A stretch of DNA of 64,000 bases from Phycisphaerales bacterium. Lineage in GTDB: Bacteria > Planctomycetota > Phycisphaerae > Phycisphaerales > SM1A02. The DNA lies in assembly GCA_029260575.1 (NCBI GenBank), contig JAJDDB010000003.1:202787-266786 (forward strand), written 5' to 3'. The notes below the pieces were generated by a model. The model ran no database searches. It was not told the origin of the DNA and saw only the letters and a list, made by a program, of their open reading frames with translations. Made by a program: the position numbers and the translations under genes. The number at the start of each line of letters is the position of its first letter. The stretch's first letter is position 1. Shown piece by piece: positions 53,660-61,630 of the stretch.

Positions 53660-54016
53660 TCACGCTCCGAACAAAATCCCTTCCAATCGGCAGATCCCCG
53701 CAAGATCGCGCAGCCCCGGCGAACCTCGCATCACCAGATGCGCGCCGTTGTCGCGGGCATGAATCATTGCATCCACCAACACTGCAAGCAGTGATGTATT
53801 CACATCATCAACATCATGCAGATCAACAAGCACCGTCTCCGCGCCGCTGTTGAGTACATCATGCAGAACATGCGAAAGCCGCCGTGCCCGCATCCACTGT
53901 CGATCCGAACCTGGCGGCTCGTGCCCGTTCACGCAGGTGATCTCCACCTGCCGATCGTGAACAGCAACCGTAAACGCAGTCCCTCGAGAATGTTCAAACC
54001 GGCTCCGCACATCCAT
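53660..54016 (-). CDS. STAS-domain protein
   Basis: A 118-residue protein that looks like a lone STAS domain (anti-anti-sigma fold). Strands such as AFTVAVHDRQVEITCVNG, then TVLVDLHDVDDVNTSLLAVL (where the conserved D-x-S/T phospho-site would be at VNTS), then HARDNGAHLVMRGSPGLRDL and a short final helix. SpoIIAA-like proteins bind or release anti-sigma kinases when dephosphorylated. No kinase gene is near. The start at 54016 removes an upstream extension translated from palindromic repeats. AGGAG sits too close to that ATG (one base), so the true start may differ slightly. Confidence 0.7.
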   Translation of the reverse strand: MDVRSRFEHSRGTAFTVAVHDRQVEITCVNGHEPPGSDRQWMRARRLSHVLHDVLNSGAETVLVDLHDVDDVNTSLLAVLVDAMIHARDNGAHLVMRGSPGLRDLAGICRLEGILFGA

Positions 54017-54024
54017 GCTCCTGA

Positions 54025-54072
54025 TCCAAAGCCCAACATCTCCCAAAGCCCAGCATCTCCTGATGCTGGGAC
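54025..54072. repeat. AAAGCCC palindrome, nested half plus full copy
   Basis: A left half (CAAAGCCCAACATCTCC) runs straight into a full copy (CAAAGCCCAGCATCTCC followed by TGATGCTGGGACAC). The junction falls at the loop of the first copy. Confidence 0.85.
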
Positions 54073-54198
54073 ACACTGCCAAAACCTCTCACGACTCACT
54101 CACAATTCCATACTCCATCACACGAACCCTACAACCACATTGCATGAGAAACATGACGAGATGATGAACCCCGGCAAATCATTTCACATCAAACGCAT

Positions 54199-54246
54199 CT
54201 CCCAAAGCCCAGCATCTCCAAAGCCCAGCATCTCCTGATGCTGGGA
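54199..54246. repeat. AAAGCCC palindrome, second nested half plus full copy
   Basis: Again a left half (CAAAGCCCAGCATCTC) followed directly by a full copy (CAAAGCCCAGCATCTCC with TGATGCTGGGATC). The 300 bases between the STAS and glycosyltransferase genes (54017-54316) hold these two clusters and no gene I can support. Confidence 0.87.
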
Positions 54247-54316
54247 TCAACCACCACTGGGATTAACACCACCGCAGCAAGCGACACGCCGACCCGCACG
54301 CCCATCTGCACCGGTC

Positions 54317-55159
54317 TCAGGCACGGCCCTGGCCCGCAACTTCTACAGAATTCGGCGCTGCATCCGTCGCTGCGCGCTCGCGCAGCCGTTCTGTACGACC
54401 AACCATGATGAACAGGTGTTTCAGCAGCGTGCCGTACGATGCGCCGACCGCAGCCAGAAACCCCCGTCTGCCATCGAGTATTCCGCGCTTCAGTATCAAT
54501 TGTTTGAACAGCGCCAGCATCGGGCTGACAATGATTCGTCCGATCGAACCGCCGCGACGATTGTCCGCCGCTGCCTGTTTCGCCAGCGCGATATACCGCC
54601 GAAACATATCACCCACATCCCGCCACGAATCATGCCGGCACGTACCGCGCAGCCGTTTGACTGTTCCTTCAACCGAAAGACTGTCATGCCCGCCGCTGCC
54701 GTGTACAGTCGCCGTTCCGCCGCGCACCAGCCGCAGCCGCCACTCCGGTTGAAAGACATGGTGCAGCCATCCACCCAGAAACCATACCTTCCGATTGAAT
54801 TCGTATCCCGCTGTACCCGCAGTGTTTTCCGCAACTGCCTGCTGCACGGATTCCTGCAGGTCCGGCTCAAGCGATTCATCAGAATCCAGCACCAGCACCC
54901 ATGTATGAGTCGCGCACAGATTCAGAACATGCCTGCGCTGCGGCACCATGCCTCCCCATCGGCGATGAAACACTTCTGCGCCAAACGATTCGCAGATGTC
55001 GATCGTGTCATCTGTCGAGCCGGAATCTACAACGACAATTCGGCTGGCGATGCCATCAATACTCTGCAGCACCTGCGTGATCGTTGCAGCGTTGTTGCAC
55101 GTACACACCGCAACGACAAGATCGATTTTCAGTTCGCGCTCGAAATGCGTCATCACCAT
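54317..55159 (-). CDS. family 2 glycosyltransferase, LPS-core type
   Basis: A 280-residue GT-A fold glycosyltransferase (GT2). The N-terminal strand is DLVVAVCTCNNAATITQVLQ, then IVVVDSGSTDDTIDICESFG near residues 41-60 and the metal-binding region VLVLDSDESLEPDL near 88. The layout and length fit the WaaE/KdtX group, which adds glucose to LPS inner-core heptose. The C-terminal 60 residues include amphipathic helices (FLAAVGASYGTLLKHLFIMV) that may touch the membrane. It fits with lpxB and the gmhA-like gene. The start could be 55159 or 55153; neither has a good Shine-Dalgarno site. The region just upstream is an 11-bp-phased GTCAT array. Confidence 0.85.
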   Translation of the reverse strand: MVMTHFERELKIDLVVAVCTCNNAATITQVLQSIDGIASRIVVVDSGSTDDTIDICESFGAEVFHRRWGGMVPQRRHVLNLCATHTWVLVLDSDESLEPDLQESVQQAVAENTAGTAGYEFNRKVWFLGGWLHHVFQPEWRLRLVRGGTATVHGSGGHDSLSVEGTVKRLRGTCRHDSWRDVGDMFRRYIALAKQAAADNRRGGSIGRIIVSPMLALFKQLILKRGILDGRRGFLAAVGASYGTLLKHLFIMVGRTERLRERAATDAAPNSVEVAGQGRA

Positions 55160-55163
55160 AAGT

Positions 55164-55226
55164 ATGACGCGATCCGCATGACGTACATGACCTCAATATG
55201 ACGCATACATGACGTCGTCATGACAG
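55164..55226 (-). promoter_or_regulatory. array of 11-bp-spaced GTCAT repeats, Pho-box-like
   Basis: Reading the minus strand from 55226: CTGTCAT, GACG, ACGTCAT, GTAT, GCGTCAT, ATTG, AGGTCAT, then CGTCAT at 55183 and again at 55169. The first four GTCAT words are exactly 11 bases apart (plus-strand ATGAC at 55187, 55198, 55209 and 55220). Seven-base units with four-base spacers are the layout of Pho boxes (CTGTCAT repeats) bound by PhoB. The array abuts the glycosyltransferase start (minus) and is 170 bases upstream of the plus-strand gene at 55396. A binding site for an OmpR/PhoB-type regulator is an inference. Confidence 0.55.
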
Positions 55227-55395
55227 TTTCATTTCAGTTCGTGACTGCTGCATGACGCGTGCCAGTTCATCTGCAGCGCATCATCGTCAGGTCATGCGCT
55301 ACGGCTGTGTCTTCGTAGGCTCATCGCGCGGATTTGATGCACGTACACCGCACGCCCACGAACACGTTGATATGCAAACAGACGGAGACAAGACA

Positions 55396-56250
55396 ATGAA
55401 CACCCATACGCGAATTCTGACAGCCATGCTTCTGGTTCTTACCGCCGCCTACGTCCTTGCAGGACCATTGCAGGGCAAGCAAGACGATCTGCCGGAGATG
55501 CAGACAGATCATCAATCCGAAATGCTCGCAGCGCAGGTGAATTCCCTTGTAGAAGACGTACTCGACGCCACACGCAGGCCCGGCCCGCAGACCCAACATC
55601 GCGACCTCATTGAGTTTGCAGTCACCGAAATTTTCTTCGAGGAGAACGCGACCGATGAAGACCTCGGCATACATTTCAAACTCGATGGTGAAGGCTGGAA
55701 ACGCGTCTTTATCTTCGATGCTGAAGGCACGAATTATGCAACCGTCAACGTCGATGGTTCTGTTGCGGTCATCGGCCTGACAGAGATCTTCAGCGAGAGT
55801 GCTGAACCCGGCTTTGATGAACTGCCCCGCGATGAATTTCTCGAACTCTTCCCGCCCGGTGAATTCACGATGCTCGGCCTCAGCGTCGATGGCGATGTCA
55901 TGCTGTCGACTGCAATCCTCACACATGACATACCCGCTCAACCGGGCACAGTCTTCCCGATGAACGGCGATGAAGTTGATGCTTTTCAGCCGCTGATTCT
56001 CCAGTGGGCCAAGGTTGCCGATCCGAATCCGCCTGCGAGCGTGATCGAAGCCTACCAGGTCATCATCGCCAAGGATGAAGATGATCAACGGCTGCGCGAA
56101 ATCACTATTGACATGCGCGCCACCGACGATTGCATGACCGTGCCCGCAGAATTTCTTGAGCCCGGCACCGCGTACAAGTATGAAATCATTGCTGTGGAAA
56201 CCAGCGGTAATAAGACCATAAACGAAGTTGAATTCTCGACGGCTGAATAA
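55396..56250 (+). CDS. secreted hypothetical protein with FN3-like C-terminus
   Basis: A 284-residue exported protein. Signal peptide about 1-25 (RILTAMLLVLTAAYVLAG). The middle (LIEFAVTEIFFEENATDEDL ... FTMLGLSVDGDVMLSTAI) is a beta-rich domain I do not recognise. The C-terminal 90 residues (FPMNGDEVDAFQPLILQWAK ... GTAYKYEIIAVETSGNKTIN) look like a fibronectin type III or related Ig-like fold. GGAG eight bases before the ATG at 55396 supports this start over upstream alternatives in the same frame. It shares its upstream region with the divergent glycosyltransferase and could be under the same 11-bp repeat array. A terminator-like palindrome lies 49 bases after its stop. Confidence 0.78.
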   Translation: MNTHTRILTAMLLVLTAAYVLAGPLQGKQDDLPEMQTDHQSEMLAAQVNSLVEDVLDATRRPGPQTQHRDLIEFAVTEIFFEENATDEDLGIHFKLDGEGWKRVFIFDAEGTNYATVNVDGSVAVIGLTEIFSESAEPGFDELPRDEFLELFPPGEFTMLGLSVDGDVMLSTAILTHDIPAQPGTVFPMNGDEVDAFQPLILQWAKVADPNPPASVIEAYQVIIAKDEDDQRLREITIDMRATDDCMTVPAEFLEPGTAYKYEIIAVETSGNKTINEVEFSTAE

Positions 56251-56298
56251 TCAGGGAATCATCAGGCGACACACGCGACGAGTCTCATCCCACCCCCC

Positions 56299-56333
56299 GC
56301 AAAGCCCAGCAACCCCGGTTGCTGGGCTTTTGC
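56299..56333 (+). terminator. terminator that is also an AAAGCCC palindrome
   Basis: GCAAAGCCCAGCAACC pairs with GGTTGCTGGGCTTTTGC across a two-base centre, with a short T run. It has the AAAGCCC left end of the dispersed palindrome but a symmetric GGGCTTT right end, like the terminator at 25522. It follows the 55396 gene. The rest of the 318-base gap to the next gene holds nothing I can support. Confidence 0.8.
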
Positions 56334-56568
56334 CCTTCACTATCAATCCCGTTTCTGAGTTCAGACCAGTGAGCAACACCTTCCGCAGTTCCACCTATCT
56401 CCGGGGTCAAGAACGCAGGCCCAACTCTCAAAGTGTGTGCAGGCTGCGCAATCCTAGATCGGCGATGCACCCGCGCCCGATAACCTTTCCGCCAACCCAC
56501 ACCAACCTGACAATGCCCCACTTGCACCATTGCACATCATCGAACCTGCACGCTGAGCCGAAACAGCT

Positions 56569-58767
56569 ATGAACACTACGACTGCGCCGGTTCGCGCAGG
56601 CCGTACGTTGTTACGCCTTCAGAAGAGAAACTGGTCCCGCAACCCTCGGCCGTGCGGACCCGGCCTGCCAGAACTGCAAACTGCCATGAGTCACGTTGGA
56701 CCCGTCATCGCGCTCGCTGCGCTCTGCCTGATAATGCTTGCCGGACTCTTCAGTCTCGGCCGCAAACAAGGCCGCCTCGTCACCCGCGGCTGGGGATACA
56801 TCGCAGCCGGATTCATACTCATCATTTTCGGCAGTGCGCTCGAGCACACAAACGGATTCGGCCTGCCGTACGACCACCCCATCATGCATCCCGCAGTGCG
56901 CGTCGTCCTGCAGGAGCTCATGGGCTACTGCGCCGGATTCTTTATCCTGACACTCGGCCTCGTGAAATGGCGCGCTGCATTCGCCGACAACCGCGCGAAA
57001 CGAAGACAGAAGATCAACAATTCCCTGTACGCAAATCACTCGCCGCAGGAATTGCTTACCAGTATTTTTCGAAGTTCGCTCAACGGCATCTTAATCCTCA
57101 AAGCCGTTCGCGATTCAGTCGGCCAGATTGAAGACCTCGAAGTCCAAATGCTCAACAGCACCGCTGAAAACATCCTGGGCATGTCCGTCGATTCGCTCAT
57201 CGGCAAGAGACTCTTCAAGAAGTTCCCGTGCCTGCATGAACACCGTCTGCTCGATGAAGCCAACGCTGTCATCAAGACACAACTGCCCTTCCGCGATGAA
57301 CGATTGATGTCGCTGCACGGCAAACAGTGCTGGTATCAGCTCGCTGCAGTCAAGCTCAGCGACGGCATTGCCGTCACCTTCGCTGACATCACCGACCGCA
57401 AGCGCACCGAAGAACAACTCAAGCACGCGGCAAATCACGACCCGCTCACCGGCCTTGCCAACCGCGCACAATTTGTGCAGCGCGTCGAACAAGCCGTCAA
57501 TCGCGCCCAGCGCGTTGATGGTTACTGCTTTGCCGTCCTCTTTCTCGACTTCGACCGTTTCAAATCTATCAACGACAGCCTCGGCCACGACATCGGCGAC
57601 CAACTCCTGCGCAGTATCGCCGGCCGCCTCGTCACGAACGTGCGAAATGTCGACGCGGCATCCCGGTTCGATGCCGACCATCTGCCCGCGCGACTCGGCG
57701 GCGATGAATTTGTCATACTTCTTGACGGACTGAAAGCCCCCTCTGACGCCGTCGTCGTCACCAAACGACTACAGCAGGAACTCTCCGAGCCGCACATCCT
57801 CGAAGGCCACCAGATCATCTCCACCGCAAGCATCGGCGTCGTTATCAACAACGGAAACTACACCTCTGCCGACGATCTCGTGCGCGATGCCGACACTGCA
57901 ATGTACCAGGCCAAGAGCTCCGGCCGGGCCCGTACCGTCGTCTTCAACGAACAGATGCAACACGATGCAATGCGCCGGGTCACACTTGAACGCGAACTTC
58001 GAGAAGCAACCGAGCGCAACGGTTTCTCCATTGTTTTCGAACCGATCATCACCCTCGAATCTGGAGACATCATTGCATACGAAGCCCTTGTGCGCTGGCC
58101 GCACCCCGCGCGTGGAATCATAAGCCCCGGCGATTTCATCGGTATCGCTGAGGAAATCGGACTCATCAACCAGATCGGTACGTGGGTCATGCGCGAAGCT
58201 GCCGCAACACTCACCCGTTGGCAAACCAACCACACCGACCGCGATCCAATTACCGTACACATCAACCTCTCTCGCCAACAACTCCAGCATCCATCGCTTG
58301 TCGACATCGTCACTGATGTCTGCAGCAAATTTCCCTTTGCGCCCGGCACTTTCGTCTTCGAAATCACTGAATCCATGATCATGGAAGACACCGAACGACT
58401 CGTGCCAGTCTTCGAAGCACTGCGCAACCTCGGCGTGCGCATCGCAATGGATGACTTCGGCACCGGCCACTCTTCGCTGAGTTGCCTGCACACACTGCCC
58501 ATCGACATCCTCAAGATTGATCGCAGCTTCATCGAAAACGCGGAAACTAAACGCAACTACGCCGCGATCGTTCAGGCTGTCGTCGAACTCGCGCATAACC
58601 TCGGCATGACCGTCGTCGCAGAAGGCGTCGAAAAGATCGACCACCTCTCCATGTTGCAGGCCCTGGACTGCGAATACGCCCAAGGGTATCTCATCAGCCC
58701 GCCGCTGGACGTCGACGAAGCGGAACGCCTCATCGCCGATGGCTTCCGCTTCACACGCGCCGCCTGA
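56569..58767 (+). CDS. membrane GGDEF-EAL protein (c-di-GMP turnover)
   Basis: A 732-residue membrane sensor for cyclic di-GMP. Three hydrophobic segments (about 44-65, 75-95 and 112-133) are followed by a PAS-like domain (about 155-280, ending in GIAVTFADITDRKRTEEQ). The GGDEF domain has NHDPLTGLANRAQF near 290 and RLGGDEFVILL near 376, so a diguanylate cyclase site is intact. The EAL domain has YEALVRWPHP near 504, then VHINLSRQQL, FEITESMIMED, MDDFGTGHSSL, LKIDRSFI, VVAEGVE and CEYAQGYLIS, so the phosphodiesterase residues are also kept. Both activities are possible. An alternative start at residue 40 (MSHVGP) would begin closer to the first helix. It stands alone. Confidence 0.93.
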   Translation: MNTTTAPVRAGRTLLRLQKRNWSRNPRPCGPGLPELQTAMSHVGPVIALAALCLIMLAGLFSLGRKQGRLVTRGWGYIAAGFILIIFGSALEHTNGFGLPYDHPIMHPAVRVVLQELMGYCAGFFILTLGLVKWRAAFADNRAKRRQKINNSLYANHSPQELLTSIFRSSLNGILILKAVRDSVGQIEDLEVQMLNSTAENILGMSVDSLIGKRLFKKFPCLHEHRLLDEANAVIKTQLPFRDERLMSLHGKQCWYQLAAVKLSDGIAVTFADITDRKRTEEQLKHAANHDPLTGLANRAQFVQRVEQAVNRAQRVDGYCFAVLFLDFDRFKSINDSLGHDIGDQLLRSIAGRLVTNVRNVDAASRFDADHLPARLGGDEFVILLDGLKAPSDAVVVTKRLQQELSEPHILEGHQIISTASIGVVINNGNYTSADDLVRDADTAMYQAKSSGRARTVVFNEQMQHDAMRRVTLERELREATERNGFSIVFEPIITLESGDIIAYEALVRWPHPARGIISPGDFIGIAEEIGLINQIGTWVMREAAATLTRWQTNHTDRDPITVHINLSRQQLQHPSLVDIVTDVCSKFPFAPGTFVFEITESMIMEDTERLVPVFEALRNLGVRIAMDDFGTGHSSLSCLHTLPIDILKIDRSFIENAETKRNYAAIVQAVVELAHNLGMTVVAEGVEKIDHLSMLQALDCEYAQGYLISPPLDVDEAERLIADGFRFTRAA

Positions 58768-58798
58768 TACATATCATTTCATTTCTGTGCCCCCCGCA

Positions 58799-58829
58799 CC
58801 AAAGCCCGGACTCTCCCGAGTCTGGGAAC
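58799..58829. repeat. AAAGCCC palindrome after GGDEF-EAL gene
   Basis: CCAAAGCCCGGACTCTCC followed by CGAGTCTGGGAAC. The arms GGACTC and GAGTCT flank a TCC loop. It lies 32 bases after the stop of the GGDEF-EAL gene, with a stem unlike the other copies. Confidence 0.87.
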
Positions 58830-58891
58830 ACTACCCGGCGCGCACACCTGCGCGCCATTGCCCCACAGCATCGCACCGCATTACATACCAC

Positions 58892-59665
58892 ATGCGCCTG
58901 CACCCACTTCCTCCCCTGCCTACCTTTGCATTCGCACCATCCTGGCACAATCGCGCCGGTCGTACCGACCGCAGCGCCTGCGCCGAACTGCGACCGCGCG
59001 ACCTGCTTCAACCACACAAGCCGCAGCGCCACAAAGCGAAGCCCAGTGCCGCATCATTCACCATCACCATCACTGCACGCCGACTCGCCCGCATCCACGA
59101 CCGACGCTTGCCCTACCAACTCTGCGGTGACCGCCGCACCACAAAATCCAATGCCATGCGCACGCAGTGCACACCACAACCCACAACCAACCACTCCACA
59201 ATCCATGAACCGTGCTATATCTTCGGCAACCCCAACAAAGGCGCGCCGCGCACAAAATTCCTCGGCCTGTGGCATGACTGGACACAAATCATCCGCATCG
59301 AACGCCGCCCCAGAAAACGCAAGCGACCAATATCAAAGCCCACCCCCTCCAGAGGGTGGGATCACCCACACAACCCGCCGCCCAACTACACACACCACTT
59401 CATCTGCCCCACATGCGACCGCCGCGTCATGAAACTCTTTCTGCCCTTATGTACACGCGCCGAAGCAACCGATGCCGACGCCGCCGAGCGTTGGCTCAGC
59501 GCACTCGATGCACACTACACCGCACTCCGCAAACCATTCACACCCGACTTGCTGCAACTCCGCGCACAACTCATCAACCGCTATGGCCCGCTGCTGCGAC
59601 CCGACCGCCAGCTTCGCTGCCGGCACTGCTGGCACATCCGCTACGGCGAAATACGCTCCACATAA
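58892..59665 (+). CDS. zinc-ribbon-type hypothetical protein carrying a repeat insert
   Basis: A roughly 257-residue product; the start is uncertain, and the first 90 residues are Pro/His/Arg/Thr-rich and may not be translated. The C-terminal half is better: HHFICPTCDRRVMKLFLPL near residue 172 and QLRCRHCWHIRYGEIRST at the end give two CxxC pairs, a zinc-ribbon layout seen in small conserved proteins of unknown role. Between them are about 60 helical residues. A palindromic repeat at 59333-59370 lies in frame just before the first CxxC (encoding SKPTPSRGWDHPHN). The stop codon TAA is the first part of an 80-bp REP element. Codon use is more AC-rich than the core genes. Confidence 0.5.
   Translation: MRLHPLPPLPTFAFAPSWHNRAGRTDRSACAELRPRDLLQPHKPQRHKAKPSAASFTITITARRLARIHDRRLPYQLCGDRRTTKSNAMRTQCTPQPTTNHSTIHEPCYIFGNPNKGAPRTKFLGLWHDWTQIIRIERRPRKRKRPISKPTPSRGWDHPHNPPPNYTHHFICPTCDRRVMKLFLPLCTRAEATDADAAERWLSALDAHYTALRKPFTPDLLQLRAQLINRYGPLLRPDRQLRCRHCWHIRYGEIRST
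59333..59370. repeat. AAAGCCC palindrome inside the zinc-ribbon gene
   Basis: CAAAGCCCACCCCCTCC followed by AGAGGGTGGGATCACCCAC. The stem has one mismatch relative to the asnB copy 1. It is in frame with the 58892-59665 reading frame. Confidence 0.85.
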
Positions 59666-59740
59666 GACCGCGACCGCTGGTCGCGCTCGCCGTCACGACA
59701 CAGGTACACCCAACGCGCGGCCACCGGCCGCGGCTTTATG
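59661..59740. repeat. 80-bp REP doublet, copy 1
   Basis: CATAAGACCGCGACCGCTGG at the left, CACCGGCCGCGGCTTTATG at the right. Two internal hairpins: GCGACC-GCT-GGTCGC and GCGGCC-ACC-GGCCGC. It is identical to copy 2 apart from one or two positions at the left end. The left CATAAG gives the TAA stop of the zinc-ribbon gene. Confidence 0.9.
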
Positions 59741-59815
59741 CAGTTGAATTCCCAATTGCATCGAACAACCGCAGCACCGACAATGTTGAATACACAACAC
59801 ACTCGGAGTCTGCAC

Positions 59816-60931
59816 ATGATTCGTCTTCGTCGATTGCCGTTCTACACCGCAACACTGCTTTTCTTTGCTGTCGCTGCCGTCATTACCATGAATTCCTCAT
59901 TGACTTACGCAATCCCGGCCGGCGACACCAATCAACCCGTCGAACTTGGCGCTGTCAACTGGAACCGCGGGTTCGATGATGCACTTCGTGAATCTACAAC
60001 CACCGGCAAACCCGTCTTCGCATTCTTCCAGGAAGTGCCCGGCTGCTCCACCTGCCGGAACTTCGGCAACGGCCCGCTCTCACACCCACTGCTCGTCGAA
60101 GCTGTCGAAGACCTCTTCATTCCGGTCCTCATCTACAACAACAAAGCCGTCGATGAAGCACTCCTCAAGCGCTTCGATGAACCTTCCTGGAACAATCCCA
60201 TCGTGCGGTTTCTCAACAGCGATGGCAACGATCTCATCACACGCAGGGATGGCGTCTATGACACGCATGGCATCGCCACCCGCATGATTGACACGCTGCG
60301 AAAGGCAGGCAACACGGTCCCGCAGTATCTCGATTTGCTCGCAGCAGAAACGGCACCGCAGTCACAACTGTCCACCGCAACGCTCGAAATGTATTGTTAC
60401 TGGGAAGGTGAAGGCCGCCTCGGCGATCTGCCCGGTGTCATCAATACCAAAGCCGGCTGGCACAACAATCGCGAAGTCGTACATCTGCAATACGATGCTG
60501 ACATCATCAGCCACGAACAGTTGTTCCGCCTCGCATCATCATTCAAATGCGCCGATCGCATCTTCGTGCCCACCGAAACGCAGAAAACTACTGGCGGGCA
60601 GGACAATATCGAAGTGCAAGCCGTCACGCCCCGCGATGCCAAGAATTCCGATCGCAAACACGCAATGCTCAAACACCCGCATCGCTACCTGCCTTTGACG
60701 CCCGCACAGGCAACCAAAGTCAACGCAGCCCTCTTCCACGGCCGCGATGCCGGCGAATACATGTCTCCGCGCCAGCGCGAATTACTCAAGAATCACATCC
60801 GCCCGGCGCTGGCAAAAGATCCCGACGCATTCGAAGGCATGACCCGTCCCGAAAACCACACCGACCTCGCGAGTTACGAACACAAACTGCGCGAACATCT
60901 CGAAACATTGTCTGATCATCCCACATCATAA
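59816..60931 (+). CDS. exported thioredoxin-like protein with MsrA-like domain
   Basis: A 371-residue exported protein. Signal peptide about 1-40 (LPFYTATLLFFAVAAVITMN). Residues 50-165 look like a thioredoxin fold with GKPVFAFFQEVPGCSTCRNFG, giving a CxxC pair near 80. Residues 188-250 resemble MsrA: LEMYCYWEGEGRLGDLPGVI (MsrA usually has GCFWGAE), then REVVHLQYDADIISHEQLF. The Cys that would be catalytic is kept. The rest (HPHRYLPLTPAQATKVNAAL ... MSPRQRELLKNHIRPAL) is helical. It could couple disulfide reduction to methionine sulfoxide repair in the periplasm. GGAG seven bases upstream fixes ATG 59816. Its TAA stop lies in REP copy 2. Confidence 0.75.
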   Translation: MIRLRRLPFYTATLLFFAVAAVITMNSSLTYAIPAGDTNQPVELGAVNWNRGFDDALRESTTTGKPVFAFFQEVPGCSTCRNFGNGPLSHPLLVEAVEDLFIPVLIYNNKAVDEALLKRFDEPSWNNPIVRFLNSDGNDLITRRDGVYDTHGIATRMIDTLRKAGNTVPQYLDLLAAETAPQSQLSTATLEMYCYWEGEGRLGDLPGVINTKAGWHNNREVVHLQYDADIISHEQLFRLASSFKCADRIFVPTETQKTTGGQDNIEVQAVTPRDAKNSDRKHAMLKHPHRYLPLTPAQATKVNAALFHGRDAGEYMSPRQRELLKNHIRPALAKDPDAFEGMTRPENHTDLASYEHKLREHLETLSDHPTS

Positions 60932-61006
60932 AGCCGCGACCGCTGGTCGCGCTCGCCGTCACGACACAGGTACACCCAACGCGCGGCCACCGGCCGCGGC
61001 TTTATG
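60927..61006. repeat. 80-bp REP doublet, copy 2
   Basis: CATAAAGCCGCGACCGCTGG to CACCGGCCGCGGCTTTATG, with perfect 11-bp terminal inverted repeats (ATAAAGCCGCG and CGCGGCTTTAT). Its left TAA ends the thioredoxin/MsrA-like gene and its right TTA, read on the minus strand, ends the transposase gene. Confidence 0.93.
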
Positions 61007-61526
61007 TGATGAATGAATATGGCTGTGCCGATTCACCACGCCGACTGTTATGCCGTTCAATGTAACGCAACGTGTTTTGCCACACGCCATCATCGAAAAT
61101 ATACGACCGCCACTTGCCCCGGCACCAAACCGGACCGTCATGCTCCGTCACACGATGAATTGCCTTTGTCGTGCGCCCCTTGATCCATTTCACTGTGGTG
61201 TCGATATTCCGCTGACAATATGTCATCAAGAGATGCGTGTGCGTCGGCTCGATCGACGCTGCGGCGATATCCCACGCCGATGCTGCGCGACATGTGTCGA
61301 TGACATCCGCGACGATGTCGATCATCAGAGATGACAACCGCATCGGATTGTATTGCATTCGCTCCGCCGCCATACGCTGCCGAATCGGATCACCATCGTG
61401 CAACGTGCGCGGCTCGATCAGACCAATCTGTTCATCCCACGCCTCGGACCAATGGCCGCGCATATCCCCCGGCAGCCACAACCCATACCCGGACAACACA
61501 ATGTGATAACCGATCGTGCGCGGCAT
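61002..61526 (-). CDS. REP-associated tyrosine transposase (RAYT, IS200-like Y1)
   Basis: A 174-residue HUH-superfamily transposase related to IS200/IS605 TnpA and to RAYT (TnpA-REP) proteins. The His-x-His metal motif is EPTHTHLLMTY near residue 96, where the middle residue is Thr instead of the usual hydrophobic one. The C-terminal helix region VWCRGKWRSYIFDDGVWQNT followed by LRYIERHN parallels the VW-x-R-x-x-Y ... RYI-x-x-NP pattern of RAYTs and carries the candidate catalytic tyrosines. It lies between REP copies 2 and 3, a typical REPtron layout. Such proteins cut and rejoin single-stranded REP DNA. The ATG at 61526 gives the best N-terminus (MPRTIGYHIVLSGYGLWLPG). No orfB/tnpB is present. 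Confidence 0.85.
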   Translation of the reverse strand: MPRTIGYHIVLSGYGLWLPGDMRGHWSEAWDEQIGLIEPRTLHDGDPIRQRMAAERMQYNPMRLSSLMIDIVADVIDTCRAASAWDIAAASIEPTHTHLLMTYCQRNIDTTVKWIKGRTTKAIHRVTEHDGPVWCRGKWRSYIFDDGVWQNTLRYIERHNSRRGESAQPYSFIT

Positions 61527-61549
61527 GACCACATCATAGAGTCCACACC

Positions 61550-61630
61550 CACAAAGCCGCGACCGCTGGTCGCGCTCTGGCGTCGTGACAAACGGTCACC
61601 CAACGCGCGGCCACCAACTGCGGCATTATG
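61550..61630. repeat. REP doublet, copy 3, diverged
   Basis: CACAAAGCCGCGACCGCTGG to CGGCATTATG, 81 bases. The first hairpin (GCGACC-GCT-GGTCGC) is perfect; the second is decayed (GCGGCCACCAACTGCGG). The left terminal TAA is lost (CACAAAG), but the right TTA remains and ends the DUF2726 gene on the minus strand. Confidence 0.9.
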
